The notes under the pieces: generated by a model
Told to the model about the DNA's origin: nothing
Databases searched by the model: none
What the model saw: only the letters and a program-made list of their open reading frames with translations
Program-made: the position numbers and the translations under genes
In this document: positions 18,686 to 29,402 of the stretch, in pieces
Position numbering within the stretch: position 1 is the stretch's first letter
How the letters are laid out: each line of letters starts with the position of its first letter
Assembly (NCBI GenBank): GCA_019751915.1
Contig: JAIEMS010000031.1
Coordinates: 123,415-187,414, forward strand
Length of the DNA: 64,000 nt
Reading direction: 5' to 3'
Source: Burkholderiaceae bacterium
GTDB taxonomy: Bacteria; Pseudomonadota; Gammaproteobacteria; Burkholderiales; Burkholderiaceae_C

Positions 18686-21445
18686 TCAGGCCAACTTGCC
18701 GTGGCACTGTTTGTACTTTTGGCCGCTGCCGCAAGGGCAAGGGTCATTGCGGCCCACGCGCCCGCCAGCAGCCACTGCCTGCTGAACGCGCAGCGTGCGC
18801 TCATCGACCGTGGTTTCAACGTCGCCGGTTTCGGTCGGGGCGCTGTAGGTCACGTTAGCGATGTGTTCGGCGCGTTGCTCCATGTCCTCTGCGGCCTGAT
18901 CGAGTTGCTCACCCGATTGCACTTGCACCGTCATCAAGGTTTTGGTGACTTCGTTTTTCACCATATCGAGCAGTTGGCGGAACAGGTCAAAAGCCTCGCG
19001 CTTGTATTCTTGCTTGGGCTGCTTTTGTGCGTAGCCGCGCAGGTGAATGCCTTGGCGCAAATAATCGAGCGCGCTCAGGTGGTCACGCCAGTTCGAGTCC
19101 ATGCTTTGCAGCAGCACCATGCGCTCAAACTGGGTGAAGTTTTCAGCACCGACATGATCGACCTTGGCTTTGAAGGCAGCATGGGCGGCGGTCAGCACTT
19201 TCTCCAAAATGTCTTCGTCGGTGATCGACTGCGCGCCTTCAACGACGGAACTCAGTGCCAGCGGTAATTGCCATTCTTCGGCCAAGGCCTTTTCGAGGGC
19301 AGGCAAATTCCATTGCTCCTCGACAGACTCCAGTGGCACATGTTCGCGCACCAAATCGGTAAAGCAGTCTTCCCGCATGGCGTGGATGACTTCGTTCAGA
19401 TCGAGCGCATCCAAAATCTCATTGCGCTGCTGGTAAATCACCTTGCGTTGGTCGTTAGAGACATCGTCGTATTCCAGCAATTGCTTGCGAACGTCGAAAT
19501 TGCGTGCCTCGACTTTGCGCTGCGCCGACTCAATGCTGCGCGTGACGATACCGGCCTCAATCGCTTCGCCGTCGGGCATTTTGAGCCTGTCCATGATGGA
19601 GCGCACCCGATCACCGGCAAAAATCCGCATCAGCGCATCGTCCAAACTCAGGTAAAAGCGCGACGAACCAGGGTCACCCTGACGGCCAGATCGACCCCGC
19701 AATTGGTTGTCGATGCGGCGCGATTCGTGGCGCTCGGTAGCAATGATGCGCAGGCCACCCAGTGCTTTGACCTTTTCGTGCTCTTGTGCCCACGCTGCGC
19801 GCAGCTCGGCAAGGCGGGCTTGGCGGCTGGCATCGTCCAAGGACGGGTCGGATTCGACCTGTGCCACATCTTTTTCGATATTGCCGCCCAGCACAATGTC
19901 GGTGCCCCGACCGGCCATGTTGGTGGCAATAGTGATCATGCCGGGCCGCCCGGCTTGGGCCACGATGTCGGCTTCGCGGGCGTGCTGCTTGGCATTGAGC
20001 ACTTGGTGCGGTAGGCCTTCCTTGTTCAGCAGTTCGTCGATGATTTCAGAATTCTCAATCGACGTGGTGCCCACCAGCACCGGCTGGCCGCGTCCGTGGC
20101 ACTCGCGGATGTCTTTGATGGCCGCTTCGTACTTCTCGCGGGTGGTTTTGTAAACCCGGTCAAGCTGGTCTTCACGTTTGCTGACCCGGTTGGGTGGAAT
20201 CACCACCGTCTCTAAGCCGTAAATCTCTTGGAATTCATAGGCTTCGGTGTCGGCAGTGCCGGTCATGCCCGAGAGCTTGTTGTAGAGGCGGAAATAATTT
20301 TGGAAGGTGATCGAGGCCAGTGTCTGGTTTTCGGCCTGAATATCGACCCCTTCTTTGGCTTCAACCGCTTGGTGCAGACCTTCGCTCCAGCGGCGACCCG
20401 ACATCAAACGCCCGGTAAATTCATCCACAATGACGATTTCGCCGTCTTGCACCACGTAATGCTGATCGCGGTGGTACAGGTGGTTGGCCCGCAGCGCTGC
20501 GTACAAGTGGTGCATCAGCGTGATGTTGGCCGGGTCGTAAAGCGAGGCACCTTCAGGAATCAAACCGTGGGCGGCCAACACGCGCTCGGCGGTTTCGTGG
20601 CCCTGTTCGGTCAAGAAGACTTGGCGGGTTTTTTCGTCGAGGGTAAAGTCGCCGGGCTTGGTCACACCTTCGCCGGTACGCGGGTCGGCTTCGCCTTCTT
20701 GCAACACCAGCAGCGGAATCACCTTGTGGATGGCAACGTAGGTGCTGGTATGGTCTTCGGCTTGACCGCTGATGATGAGCGGTGTGCGCGCTTCGTCAAT
20801 CAAGATCGAATCGACCTCATCGACAATGCCGTAGTTCAGCTTGCGTTGCACCCGGTCATCGGCCTCATAGACCATGTTGTCGCGCAGGTAATCAAAGCCG
20901 TACTCGTTGTTGGTGCCGTAAGTGATGTCGGCAGCGTAGGCAGCTTGCTTTTCTTCGCGCGGCATGTTGGGCAAATTGATGCCCACCGTCAAGCCGAGAA
21001 AGTTGTACAACCGTCCCATCCATTGGGCATCGCGGTTGGCAAGGTAGTCGTTCACCGTGACCACATGCACCCCTTGGCCTGACAACGCATTGAGGTACAC
21101 CGGCAAAGTAGCCGTGAGGGTTTTACCCTCACCGGTGCGCATTTCGGCAATCTTTCCGTAATGCAGCGCCATGCCGCCCAGCAGTTGCACATCAAAGTGG
21201 CGCATTTTCATGATGCGCTTGGAGCCTTCGCGCACGACGCAAAAAGCCTCGGGCAGCAGAGCATCCAAGGTTTCGCCCTTGGCTACCCGGTCTTTGAATT
21301 CCTGCGTTTTGGCGCGAAGCGCCTCGTCATTGAGCTTTTCAAACTCAGGCTCCATCGCATTGATGCGCGCCACCGTCTTGCGGTACTGCTTGAGAAGCCG
21401 ATCGTTGCGGCTGCCGAAAAGTTTGGTAAGGAAGTTGGTGGCCAT
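18686..21445 (-). CDS. secA: Preprotein translocase ATPase SecA
   Basis: Motor of the Sec export pathway, driving unfolded proteins through SecYEG. It has 919 residues starting [16 protein letters not shown], Walker A MRTGEGKT near residue 102-109, the [17 protein letters not shown]-box region, [12 protein letters not shown] motif VI and a C-terminal zinc-binding [14 protein letters not shown] tail for SecB. I chose ATG 21445; a start nine codons earlier adds no homology. It is monocistronic, followed by argJ after 57 bases. Confidence 0.98.
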   Translation of the reverse strand: MATNFLTKLFGSRNDRLLKQYRKTVARINAMEPEFEKLNDEALRAKTQEFKDRVAKGETLDALLPEAFCVVREGSKRIMKMRHFDVQLLGGMALHYGKIAEMRTGEGKTLTATLPVYLNALSGQGVHVVTVNDYLANRDAQWMGRLYNFLGLTVGINLPNMPREEKQAAYAADITYGTNNEYGFDYLRDNMVYEADDRVQRKLNYGIVDEVDSILIDEARTPLIISGQAEDHTSTYVAIHKVIPLLVLQEGEADPRTGEGVTKPGDFTLDEKTRQVFLTEQGHETAERVLAAHGLIPEGASLYDPANITLMHHLYAALRANHLYHRDQHYVVQDGEIVIVDEFTGRLMSGRRWSEGLHQAVEAKEGVDIQAENQTLASITFQNYFRLYNKLSGMTGTADTEAYEFQEIYGLETVVIPPNRVSKREDQLDRVYKTTREKYEAAIKDIRECHGRGQPVLVGTTSIENSEIIDELLNKEGLPHQVLNAKQHAREADIVAQAGRPGMITIATNMAGRGTDIVLGGNIEKDVAQVESDPSLDDASRQARLAELRAAWAQEHEKVKALGGLRIIATERHESRRIDNQLRGRSGRQGDPGSSRFYLSLDDALMRIFAGDRVRSIMDRLKMPDGEAIEAGIVTRSIESAQRKVEARNFDVRKQLLEYDDVSNDQRKVIYQQRNEILDALDLNEVIHAMREDCFTDLVREHVPLESVEEQWNLPALEKALAEEWQLPLALSSVVEGAQSITDEDILEKVLTAAHAAFKAKVDHVGAENFTQFERMVLLQSMDSNWRDHLSALDYLRQGIHLRGYAQKQPKQEYKREAFDLFRQLLDMVKNEVTKTLMTVQVQSGEQLDQAAEDMEQRAEHIANVTYSAPTETGDVETTVDERTLRVQQAVAAGGRVGRNDPCPCGSGQKYKQCHGKLA

Positions 21446-21706
21446 GCGAGCAGAAACACACCACAGGCCCAAGGCCCAAGGAGTGTCCGAAATCCCTGTG
21501 AAGAATGTTTCAATCCACGTCCCTGAAGGGGCGAATTTGGAAGAGGTTAGCCCTCTTTCAAATGAATTCTATCCCCGTGAAGGAGGGAGGTTTCAAACCG
21601 AAGTGAGTTTTAGATTGGGGCCATCAGGCCCCGGATTCAAGATTTTAACTGCCCGTGATAATCGGACATCTATTGCCGACCCGCATCTACTGCCACACCA
21701 CCGACA
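21446..21706. other. Divergent secA / dciA intergenic region
   Basis: 261 bases holding the promoters of secA (minus) and dciA (plus). It contains a CRISPR-like repeat at 21507-21536, a related sequence at 21571-21599, and a GGGGCC-ATCA-GGCCCC hairpin at about 21617-21632. No gene is visible. A TGATAAT hexamer region near 21655 could be the -10 of dciA, but no clear -35 box is seen. Confidence 0.5.
21507..21536. repeat. Lone CRISPR-like repeat (type I-C style), degenerate
   Basis: Begins GTTTCAATCCACG, the common start of betaproteobacterial type I-C CRISPR repeats, and continues TCCCTGAAGGGGCGAAT, which has the short imperfect palindrome of such repeats. A related stretch ATCCCCGTGAAGGAGGG then GGTTTCAAACC lies at 21571-21599. 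Spacing is irregular and there are no cas genes, so it is not an array. Confidence 0.35.
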
Positions 21707-22006
21707 ATGAACCGCCGCCATTACGCCATCACACTGCAAGAAGCCTCTGAGGACTCGCCCGTACTGACCCGATTGATCGCGCTGACACGCGAGTCCAGCA
21801 AATGGTTGAATGCCATCACACCGCTGATTCCGGCAGGTTTGCATGCCAGTATTCAAGCCGGCCCGATTGAGGGCCAAACTTGGTGTTTACTGGTCAAGAA
21901 CAATGCCGTCGCCGCCAAGTTGCGCCAACTCTTGCCAGCGCTGCAAGCGCACCTGCGCAGCCAAGGCTGGGATGTTGTGAGCATTCGCCTGAAAATTCAG
22001 AGTTGA
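21707..22006 (+). CDS. DciA-like (DUF721) protein, putative DnaB helicase loader
   Basis: A 99-residue protein starting MNRRHYAITLQEA and ending VVSIRLKIQS. It matches the short DUF721/DciA type that lies divergent to secA in many betaproteobacteria; DciA helps load the replicative helicase DnaB. The family is weakly conserved, so the assignment leans on length, the WLNAITPLIPAGLHASIQAG core and the position next to secA. Confidence 0.65.
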   Translation: MNRRHYAITLQEASEDSPVLTRLIALTRESSKWLNAITPLIPAGLHASIQAGPIEGQTWCLLVKNNAVAAKLRQLLPALQAHLRSQGWDVVSIRLKIQS

Positions 22007-22048
22007 TACCGATTCGGTAGGTCATTAGCGGTAGATGACCAAAACCAA

Positions 22049-22080
22049 AAAGCCCACAAACCTAGAGGTTCCTGGGCTTT
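22049..22080 (-). terminator. Terminator downstream of tRNA-Thr
   Basis: Read on the minus strand: an 8-bp stem AAAGCCCA / TGGGCTTT with an inner AACCT/AGGTT pairing, followed by TTTTTGG. It lies 27 bases past the tRNA 3' end. Confidence 0.75.
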
Positions 22081-22107
22081 GAACGGAGTAAACCGTAAAA
22101 TAAATTT

Positions 22108-22183
22108 TGGTGCCGATTGTCGGAATCGAACTGACGACCTACCGCTTACAAGGCGGGTGCTCTACCAACTGAGCTAAACCGGC
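22108..22183 (-). tRNA. tRNA-Thr (anticodon TGT)
   Basis: Seventy-six bases including an encoded CCA. Acceptor GCCGGTT pairs with AATCGGC, the D arm is GCTC...GAGC, the anticodon loop is CTTGTAA (anticodon TGT, Thr), and the T arm has TTCGATT. The first anticodon-stem pair is C-T and the T stem has an internal A-C mismatch, so folding is slightly imperfect, but all conserved bases are present. Confidence 0.93.
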
Positions 22184-22235
22184 GAAAGTCGATATTGTAC
22201 AGGACTAAATGAGCAGTTCAAGCAAGTTGCGTAAA

Positions 22236-22766
22236 TTATTTCACGCGTTTGAGGGCGGGTCTGGCGGCACCAGACGTTGGTGGTGGGCGTGGTGCATCGC
22301 CGCCATCGTCGGATTGACCGGCACTCGGTGGTACCAATTGAACAATGCGCTCTTCGTCTGCAGATGCAGAACCGGCTGTGGCCTCGGTAGGTTCAGGCAC
22401 CGTACCATCGCCACGGTCTGACATATCGGTTTGCGAGAGCATGTCTACCGGCAAAGGAAAGGCCATGCCTTGGCCGTTTTCTCGGGCGTAAATGGCGATA
22501 ACACGGCTGACAGGTACCATGATGTCGCGCGCCTTGCCGCCAAACCGTGCTTTGAACTCAATGTAATCGTTGCCCAGCAGCAAGCTGCCGGTGGCATCGA
22601 TTCCGATATTGAGAACAATCTCGCCATCTTTGACGTATTCGCGTGGCACCTGCACGGACTGATCCACGCGCACAGACAAATAAGGCGTAAAACCATTGTC
22701 GGTACACCATTCGTGCAACGCCCGAATCATGTAAGGGCGTGTGCTGGTCGGTTCCTGTGCATTCAT
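22236..22766 (-). CDS. sspB: ClpXP protease specificity-enhancing factor SspB
   Basis: Adaptor that delivers ssrA-tagged proteins to ClpXP. The 176-residue protein has the SspB fold region (about 10-110: PYMIRALHEWC, IVLNIGIDATGSL, FKARFGGKARDIMVPVSRV) followed by a long acidic, disordered linker and a basic C-terminal RPALKRVK tail that would be the ClpX-binding end. It is 12 bases downstream of sspA, as in most betaproteobacteria. Confidence 0.95.
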   Translation of the reverse strand: MNAQEPTSTRPYMIRALHEWCTDNGFTPYLSVRVDQSVQVPREYVKDGEIVLNIGIDATGSLLLGNDYIEFKARFGGKARDIMVPVSRVIAIYARENGQGMAFPLPVDMLSQTDMSDRGDGTVPEPTEATAGSASADEERIVQLVPPSAGQSDDGGDAPRPPPTSGAARPALKRVK

Positions 22767-22778
22767 AGTGGGGCCTGT

Positions 22779-23390
22779 TTATTTACGCATGACCTTTTCA
22801 GAAGGCGTCAGCGCCTCGATGTACGCTGGGCGCGAGAAAATGCGCTCGGCGTACTTCAGCAGTGGTGCTGCGTTCTTGCTCAATTCAATGCCGTAGTAGT
22901 CCAAACGCCACAGCAAAGGCGCAATCGCTACGTCCAGCATAGAGAAGTTGTCACCGAGCATGTACTTGTTCTTCAAGAACACCGGGGCCAATTGCGTCAA
23001 ACGGTCACGGATATGGGCGCGGGCCTTTTCCAGTGCCTTTTCATTGCCTTTGGTGGCACGCGATTCCAAAATGTTGACGTGGACAAACAGTTCTTTCTCG
23101 AAATTGAGCAAGAACAGGCGAACACGGGCGCGGTCCACTGGGTCGCCGGGCATCAACTGAGGGTGTGGAAAACGCTCATCAATGTATTCGTTGATGATGT
23201 TCGATTCGTACAAAATAAGATCGCGCTCGACCAAAATCGGCACTTGACCGTAAGGGTTCATCACGCTGATGTCTTCGGGCTTGTTATACAAATCCACATC
23301 ACGGATTTCAAAGTCCATTCCCTTTTCAAACAGCACGAAACGGCAGCGGTGGGAGAAGGGGCAAGTTGTACCCGAATAAAGCACCATCAT
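22779..23390 (-). CDS. sspA: Stringent starvation protein A (glutathione S-transferase fold)
   Basis: RNA-polymerase-associated regulator with a GST fold. The 203-residue protein has an N-terminal thioredoxin-like domain (LYSGTTCPFSHRCRFVLFEKG near 4-24, PYGQVPILVERD) and an all-helical C-terminal domain. It lies downstream of petABC and upstream of sspB, the usual order. A hairpin separates it from petC. Confidence 0.94.
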   Translation of the reverse strand: MMVLYSGTTCPFSHRCRFVLFEKGMDFEIRDVDLYNKPEDISVMNPYGQVPILVERDLILYESNIINEYIDERFPHPQLMPGDPVDRARVRLFLLNFEKELFVHVNILESRATKGNEKALEKARAHIRDRLTQLAPVFLKNKYMLGDNFSMLDVAIAPLLWRLDYYGIELSKNAAPLLKYAERIFSRPAYIEALTPSEKVMRK

Positions 23391-23414
23391 GGGTGAGGAC
23401 TCCTAAAAATCAAA

Positions 23415-23443
23415 AGAGTGGACGCCTGGAAAGCGCCCACTCT
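23415..23443 (-). terminator. Probable terminator after petC
   Basis: On the minus strand AGAGTGGGCGC / GCGTCCACTCT forms an 11-position stem with one mismatch and a seven-base loop, followed by TTTGATTTTTAGG. It lies between petC and sspA. Confidence 0.65.
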
Positions 23444-23496
23444 GTAAAGAAACCTGACGGCGCTGGCAACCGCCAGCGCTGCAATCGGATCAATCG

Positions 23497-24255
23497 TTAC
23501 TTGACGTCTTTCCAGTAGGCTGCATTGAGCCTCCAGGCGATCAAAGTGAAGAAGGCCAAAAAGGCCAACACCCACACGCCAAGGCGTGTACGAGTATTTT
23601 GTGCGGGTTCACCCATCCATTGCAGGTAGCCCACGAGGTCACCAATGGCCTCGTCGTATTGTTGAGCGGTCATCGAGCCGGGGCTGACAACTTCCCATTC
23701 CTTAAAGGCATGGGTGGTCTGACCGTGGCTTACCTTCTCTTCAAAGACGGCATGGCGTTGGCCTTGCAATTGCCACAGGGCGTGGGGCATACCAACGTTC
23801 GGGAACACCAAATTGTTCCAGCCAGTGGCTTTGGTCTCGTCACGGTAGAAGGTGCGCAAGAAGGTGTAGAGGTAATCGGCACCTGTGCCATTGCTGCCTG
23901 CGCGCGAACGTGCGATCACGGTCAGATCGGGTGGATTAGCACCAAACCATTCCTTGGCTTGCTTAGGATCAATCGCAGACTTCATGGTTTCGCCCACTTT
24001 TTCAGTGGTGAACAACAGGTTGTCTTTGATTTGCTGATCGGTCAAGCCGATGTCTTTCAAGCGGTTAAAGCGCATGAAAGCCGCAGAGTGGCAGCTCAAG
24101 CAGTAGTTGACGAACAGCTTTGCGCCGTTTTGCAAGGCAGCTTGGTCGTTGAGTCGGTTGGGCGCTTTGTCCCATGCCATACCAGCGTCAGAAGCATGGG
24201 CAACGCCAGCCATCAAACCCAGCGCGGCAATGAACGAAAGAATGATTTTTTTCAT
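23497..24255 (-). CDS. petC: Cytochrome c1 of the bc1 complex
   Basis: Haem c subunit of ubiquinol:cytochrome c reductase that passes electrons to soluble cytochrome c. It has 252 residues with a signal peptide (about 1-21), the haem motif CLSCH at Cys52/Cys55/His56, an axial-Met region and a C-terminal membrane anchor (VWVLAFLAFFTLIAWRL). It is the last gene of petABC, 16 bases after petB. Confidence 0.96.
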   Translation of the reverse strand: MKKIILSFIAALGLMAGVAHASDAGMAWDKAPNRLNDQAALQNGAKLFVNYCLSCHSAAFMRFNRLKDIGLTDQQIKDNLLFTTEKVGETMKSAIDPKQAKEWFGANPPDLTVIARSRAGSNGTGADYLYTFLRTFYRDETKATGWNNLVFPNVGMPHALWQLQGQRHAVFEEKVSHGQTTHAFKEWEVVSPGSMTAQQYDEAIGDLVGYLQWMGEPAQNTRTRLGVWVLAFLAFFTLIAWRLNAAYWKDVK

Positions 24256-24271
24256 GGTATTCGTCTCCAGC

Positions 24272-25681
24272 TCAATGCGCTGCGAAGGTTACGCGGTCAG
24301 GCACTGGCTTGGGCGTACCCAGGCGACTCCACCACGGCATCAGCAAAAAGAATCCAAAATAGAACAGAGTACCGACTTGCGACACGCGTTCGCCGATAGG
24401 CGACGGTGGCTGCACGCCCAAGTAGCCCAGAACCAAGAAATTGACCACAAACACTGCGTACAGGTATTTGTGCCAGCTTGGACGGTAGCGAATCGACTTG
24501 ACGGGGCTGTTGTCCAGCCAAGGCAGGAAGAACAAGATAACCACAGCGCCGCCCATAGCAACCACGCCCCAGAACTTGGCATCAATCAAGAGCATCAGCA
24601 CCACAACAACGGCTGCTGCACCCACAATGCCGGCTTTGATGAAGCTTGGCAGTTTGGCTTTGACCGCACCGAGGAAGGCACCGCCCAGCACACAGGCCAT
24701 GAGCGCATACATCATTTCGCTGGTGATGGCACGCAGCATGGAGTAAAACGGTGTGAAGTACCAGACGGGTGCAATGTGCAGCGGTGTCTTGAGTGGATCG
24801 GCAGGAATGAAGTTGTTGTATTCGAGGAAATAGCCACCGAATTCGGGCGCGAAGAAAATCACGGCCGTGAACACCATCAAGAACATACCAACACCAAAGA
24901 TGTCGTGCACGGTGTAGTAGGGATGGAATGGAATGCCATCAAGGGGGTGGCCGTTGGCATCCTTGGGCGCGTTGGGGCCCTTGATTTCAACGCCATCGGG
25001 GTTGTTGGAACCCACTTCGTGCAGCGCAATGATGTGTGCCACCACCAAGCCCAGCAGCACCAGTGGCACTGCAATGACGTGGAAGCTGAAGAATCGGTTC
25101 AGTGTGGCATCGCCGACCACGTAGTCGCCACGAATCAGCAGAGCCAGATCAGGGCCGACAAACGGAACGGCAGCAAACAGGTTTACGATCACCTGAGCGC
25201 CCCAGTACGACATTTGGCCCCAAGGCAGCAAGTAGCCCATGAAGGCTTCGGCCATGAGCGCGAGGAAAATCGCGCAACCAAACACCCAGACCAGCTCGCG
25301 TGGCTTGCGGTAGCTGCCGTAGATCAGGCCACGGAACATGTGCAAATACACCACCACAAAGAAAGCCGAAGCGCCTGTGGAGTGCATGTAGCGAATCAGC
25401 CAGCCCCAAGGCACATCACGCATGATGTATTCGACCGAGCCAAATGCCAGTGCTGCATCAGGCTTGTAGTGCATCACCAAGAAAATGCCGGTGACGATCT
25501 GAATGACCAGCACCAGCATGGCCAACGAGCCAAAGAAGTACCAGAAGTTGAAGTTTTTGGGCGCGTAGTACTCAGACAGATGCTCTTTGTACAGCTTGGA
25601 CGCCGGAAACCGGTTATCGACCCAGTTCAGGAGCTTGGCACCTGCGGGGGCGTTGGGGGAAATTTCGTGGTATTCAGCCAT
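24272..25681 (-). CDS. petB: Cytochrome b of the bc1 complex
   Basis: Membrane core of the bc1 complex with two b haems and the Qo/Qi quinone sites. The 469-residue polytopic protein has the Qo-site PEWY-equivalent region APVWYFTPFYSMLRA and haem-ligand His residues in YMHSTGASAFFVVVYLHMFRG and the FSFHVIAVPL helix. I chose ATG 25681 (MAEYHEISPN); a start five codons earlier lacks homology. It follows petA by 11 bases. Confidence 0.96.
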   Translation of the reverse strand: MAEYHEISPNAPAGAKLLNWVDNRFPASKLYKEHLSEYYAPKNFNFWYFFGSLAMLVLVIQIVTGIFLVMHYKPDAALAFGSVEYIMRDVPWGWLIRYMHSTGASAFFVVVYLHMFRGLIYGSYRKPRELVWVFGCAIFLALMAEAFMGYLLPWGQMSYWGAQVIVNLFAAVPFVGPDLALLIRGDYVVGDATLNRFFSFHVIAVPLVLLGLVVAHIIALHEVGSNNPDGVEIKGPNAPKDANGHPLDGIPFHPYYTVHDIFGVGMFLMVFTAVIFFAPEFGGYFLEYNNFIPADPLKTPLHIAPVWYFTPFYSMLRAITSEMMYALMACVLGGAFLGAVKAKLPSFIKAGIVGAAAVVVVLMLLIDAKFWGVVAMGGAVVILFFLPWLDNSPVKSIRYRPSWHKYLYAVFVVNFLVLGYLGVQPPSPIGERVSQVGTLFYFGFFLLMPWWSRLGTPKPVPDRVTFAAH

Positions 25682-25692
25682 GTTGTGCTTCC

Positions 25693-26292
25693 TCAAGCCT
25701 TCTTGTCTTCGCCGATCAGCAGGCGCGAATCGGACAGGTACATGTGCGGCGGAATTTCCAAATTGTCAGGTGCGGGCTTGTTCTTGAAAACACGCCCTGC
25801 CATGTCAAATGTGGAGCCGTGGCAAGGGCACAAGAAACCGCCCTTCCAATCGTCTGGCAACGAAGGCTGGGCGCCGGTTGCAAACTTGTCTGAGGGCGAG
25901 CAGCCCAAATGGGTGCAAATACCGACGGCAACGAAAATTTCGGGCTTGATAGAGCGCGCTTCGTTGCGGGCATAGACGGGAGTGAACTCGTCGGGTTTGC
26001 GCGCAGATTTTGGGTCGGCCAGTTGGCTGTCGAGCTGGGGCAGATCGGCCAGTTGTTCGGGTGTACGTTTGACAATCCAGACCGGTTTGCCGCGCCACTC
26101 GACGGTCATTTTTTCACCGGGCTTGAGAGCGGAAATGTCCACCTCGACGGCAGCACCGGCTGCTTTGGCTTTCTCGGAGGGCTGGAAAGTACTCACGAAA
26201 GGAACGGCGGTCGCCACGCCGCCCACGGCACCCGCGCAGCCGGACGCAATCAGCCACGTCCGCTTGCTGGAGTCGATTGGAGTGTCACTCAT
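25693..26292 (-). CDS. petA: Ubiquinol-cytochrome c reductase Rieske iron-sulfur subunit
   Basis: [2Fe-2S] subunit of the bc1 complex. The 199-residue protein has an N-terminal twin-arginine-like start (SSKRTWLIA) and a membrane anchor, and the cluster ligands are in CTHLGC (Cys126, His128) and CPCHGS (Cys155, His158). It is the first gene of the petABC operon. A TACAAT hexamer about 45 bases upstream of the start may be its -10 box. Confidence 0.96.
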   Translation of the reverse strand: MSDTPIDSSKRTWLIASGCAGAVGGVATAVPFVSTFQPSEKAKAAGAAVEVDISALKPGEKMTVEWRGKPVWIVKRTPEQLADLPQLDSQLADPKSARKPDEFTPVYARNEARSIKPEIFVAVGICTHLGCSPSDKFATGAQPSLPDDWKGGFLCPCHGSTFDMAGRVFKNKPAPDNLEIPPHMYLSDSRLLIGEDKKA

Positions 26293-26436
26293 GGGAATCC
26301 TCGATGAACATCGCTATATGGGGGTTAGCCTCAAATTGTAGCGGACTGAAACAGCGCATAGGTAGCAACCCGATGGCTTTTGCCATCTGCAGCTTACGGT
26401 GATACTGCTGGTTTTGGCTTTTAACTGGGGTTTTTT

Positions 26437-26874
26437 ATGGCGATAGTGCAAGAATTTAAAGAGTTTGCGGTCAAAGGCAACGTTGTTGATTTGGCCGTGG
26501 GCGTGATCATTGGCGGTGCTTTTGGCAAGATTGTCGATTCGGTCGTGGCCGATCTGATCATGCCGGTGGTGGGACTGGTGTTCGGCAAACTCGACTTTTC
26601 AAACCTTTTCGTGGTGCTGGGCGCTGTACCGCCCGGTACCACCATGACGTTGGATGCGTTGAAAAAAGCGGGTGTCCCTGTGTTTGCCTATGGCAACTTC
26701 ATCACAGTGGCCGTCAATTTCTTCATTTTGGCATTCATCATTTTTCTAATGATTAAGCAAATCAACCGGCTTAAGCGCCAAGCACCTGCCGTATCTGAAC
26801 CGCTGCCAGCGCCCATCACCGAGCCTGAAGACATCGTATTGTTGCGTGAGATTCGCGATAGTCTGAAACGCTAA
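26437..26874 (+). CDS. mscL: Large-conductance mechanosensitive channel MscL
   Basis: Emergency pressure valve of the inner membrane. The 145-residue protein has the N-terminal [21 protein letters not shown] helix (TM1), an extracytoplasmic loop, TM2 ([19 protein letters not shown]) and a C-terminal cytoplasmic helix ending [11 protein letters not shown]. It stands alone, divergent from the pet operon. Confidence 0.97.
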   Translation: MAIVQEFKEFAVKGNVVDLAVGVIIGGAFGKIVDSVVADLIMPVVGLVFGKLDFSNLFVVLGAVPPGTTMTLDALKKAGVPVFAYGNFITVAVNFFILAFIIFLMIKQINRLKRQAPAVSEPLPAPITEPEDIVLLREIRDSLKR

Positions 26875-26883
26875 TACCGATTT

Positions 26884-26912
26884 TTGCTATTTTATTAATA
26901 GCAATTGAACAA
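26884..26912. repeat. Dispersed intergenic repeat copy after mscL
   Basis: TTGCTATTTTATTAATAGCA, the palindromic GCTAT...ATAGC module, starting ten bases after the mscL stop; no clear CTAGC module is seen. Confidence 0.55.
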
Positions 26913-26929
26913 GGCAGATACTTGGTTAT

Positions 26930-27043
26930 CGGCTTAATTGAATCGCTTGGCGCATGGCAAAAGTCCAGTGGTTGGCTATGGCCCGATCTTGGAGTCCATA
27001 CCGTTGTGATGGAACGATGCCCAAGCAATTGACCAATGAAAAA
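26930..27043 (-). pseudogene. Remnant of a tyrosine-recombinase (integrase) C-terminus
   Basis: On the minus strand from 27043 the frame reads FIGQLLGHRSITTV, which matches the I..LLGH.s..TT..Y box of tyrosine recombinases (the conserved His region just before the catalytic Tyr). The following frame shifts and no Tyr motif or upstream domain remains, so it is a decayed fragment. It lies just past the 3' end of tRNA-Ser, a common integration site. It is only about 14 recognisable residues, so chance cannot be ruled out. Confidence 0.4.
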
Positions 27044-27074
27044 GCCCGCTAACTGGTTGGTGTTGGCGGGCTTT
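27041..27074 (-). terminator. Terminator downstream of tRNA-Ser
   Basis: On the minus strand AAAGCCCGC / GCGGGCTTT forms a nine-base-pair stem with a 16-base loop, followed by TTTTTCATT. It lies 12 bases past the tRNA 3' end. Confidence 0.75.
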
Positions 27075-27085
27075 GTTCTATGTCA

Positions 27086-27175
<90 letters not shown>

Positions 27176-27217
27176 TGTGTGTCGAAGCCGCAATTCTAGC
27201 AGCAGTTTGGGCCTTTT

Positions 27218-28537
<1,320 letters not shown>

Positions 28538-28648
28538 TTAGGGGGCGTGTCGGTGTTGTCGATTGCGCCGCCATGCGGTCGGCCCCGCTGTGCCTATACG
28601 ATGACTACATGGGCGACAGCGCTGCGCCCTCCATCCGCAGGAGCTTGC

Positions 28649-29332
28649 ATGTTTTTTGTTTTTGGCCCATCTGGACAAATGTTTCGTGGCGGCCCGGAAA
28701 ATCTGGCAGAAATTTCGCCGGTGCGCCGTGTGCGCCGCCCGCAAGCACTGCGCATGCGCTCGACCGACCGGCCTGACGAAGACCCTCCCGTACCCCAGCG
28801 CCTGCCCAGTGGTGCTACACCCGCGCCGGTGATGGCGCTGCGCGCACAAGATGCCGTCAATGCCTATGCCCATACGGTGCAAGGCCCACAGGTGCTGCGC
28901 AAGCCCATTACCCGTGTGCGCGACGTGATGACGCGCGGTGCCATCACCACCGCCGTGACAGCGCGCGTACACGATGCTTGGCAGCAACTCATACAACACC
29001 ATATCGGGCAGATGCCGGTGGTCAATGCACAGGGCTATGTCGTCGGCATGTTGCTGCGTGCCGATATGGCACCCGAAGATTTGCTGCCCGACGCAGGCAA
29101 TGTGGGCCAAACATTGGCATTGGCGCGGCGTTTGGTGGCCGAAGTGATGGTCAGCCCGGTGCCGACGGTCTCGCCCGATACCGAGTTGCGCCGCGTCGCG
29201 GGGGTGCTGCTTGACACCGGTTTGCCCGGGTTGGCCGTGACCGATGAGGTCGGAGCGCTGGCCGGATTCATCTCGCGCACCGACATCTTGCGCGCCGTCA
29301 CCGCCGATCCACCGCTAGACCTCTGGAGTTAA
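28649..29332 (+). CDS. CBS-domain protein
   Basis: A 227-residue protein with two CBS domains: the first around residues 90-150 ([23 protein letters not shown] ... [14 protein letters not shown]) and the second around 165-225 ([20 protein letters not shown] ... [10 protein letters not shown]). CBS pairs bind adenine nucleotides; no catalytic domain is attached. The N-terminal 85 residues are polar and probably disordered. I chose ATG 28649 with AGGAG seven bases upstream; the frame is open further upstream over serS but that part is not coding-like. The role is unknown. Confidence 0.82.
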   Translation: MFFVFGPSGQMFRGGPENLAEISPVRRVRRPQALRMRSTDRPDEDPPVPQRLPSGATPAPVMALRAQDAVNAYAHTVQGPQVLRKPITRVRDVMTRGAITTAVTARVHDAWQQLIQHHIGQMPVVNAQGYVVGMLLRADMAPEDLLPDAGNVGQTLALARRLVAEVMVSPVPTVSPDTELRRVAGVLLDTGLPGLAVTDEVGALAGFISRTDILRAVTADPPLDLWS

Positions 29333-29341
29333 TAACTGGAT

Positions 29342-29370
29342 TTGTCAAATCCATGCGGCACAATTTGTAT
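29342..29370 (+). promoter_or_regulatory. Possible promoter of argB
   Basis: TTGTCA at 29342-29347 and TTGTAT at 29365-29370 with a 17-base spacer, 33 bases before the argB start. The -10 box is a weak match. Confidence 0.4.
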
Positions 29371-29402
29371 TCCATTATTTTGATCACTCGCAATCTGCTG
29401 CC

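Noticed and set aside
21507..21620. A CRISPR array upstream of secA
   Set aside because: Only one good repeat and two partial likenesses are present, TTTCAA units are 48 and 35 bases apart with no equal-length spacers, and there are no cas genes in the window.
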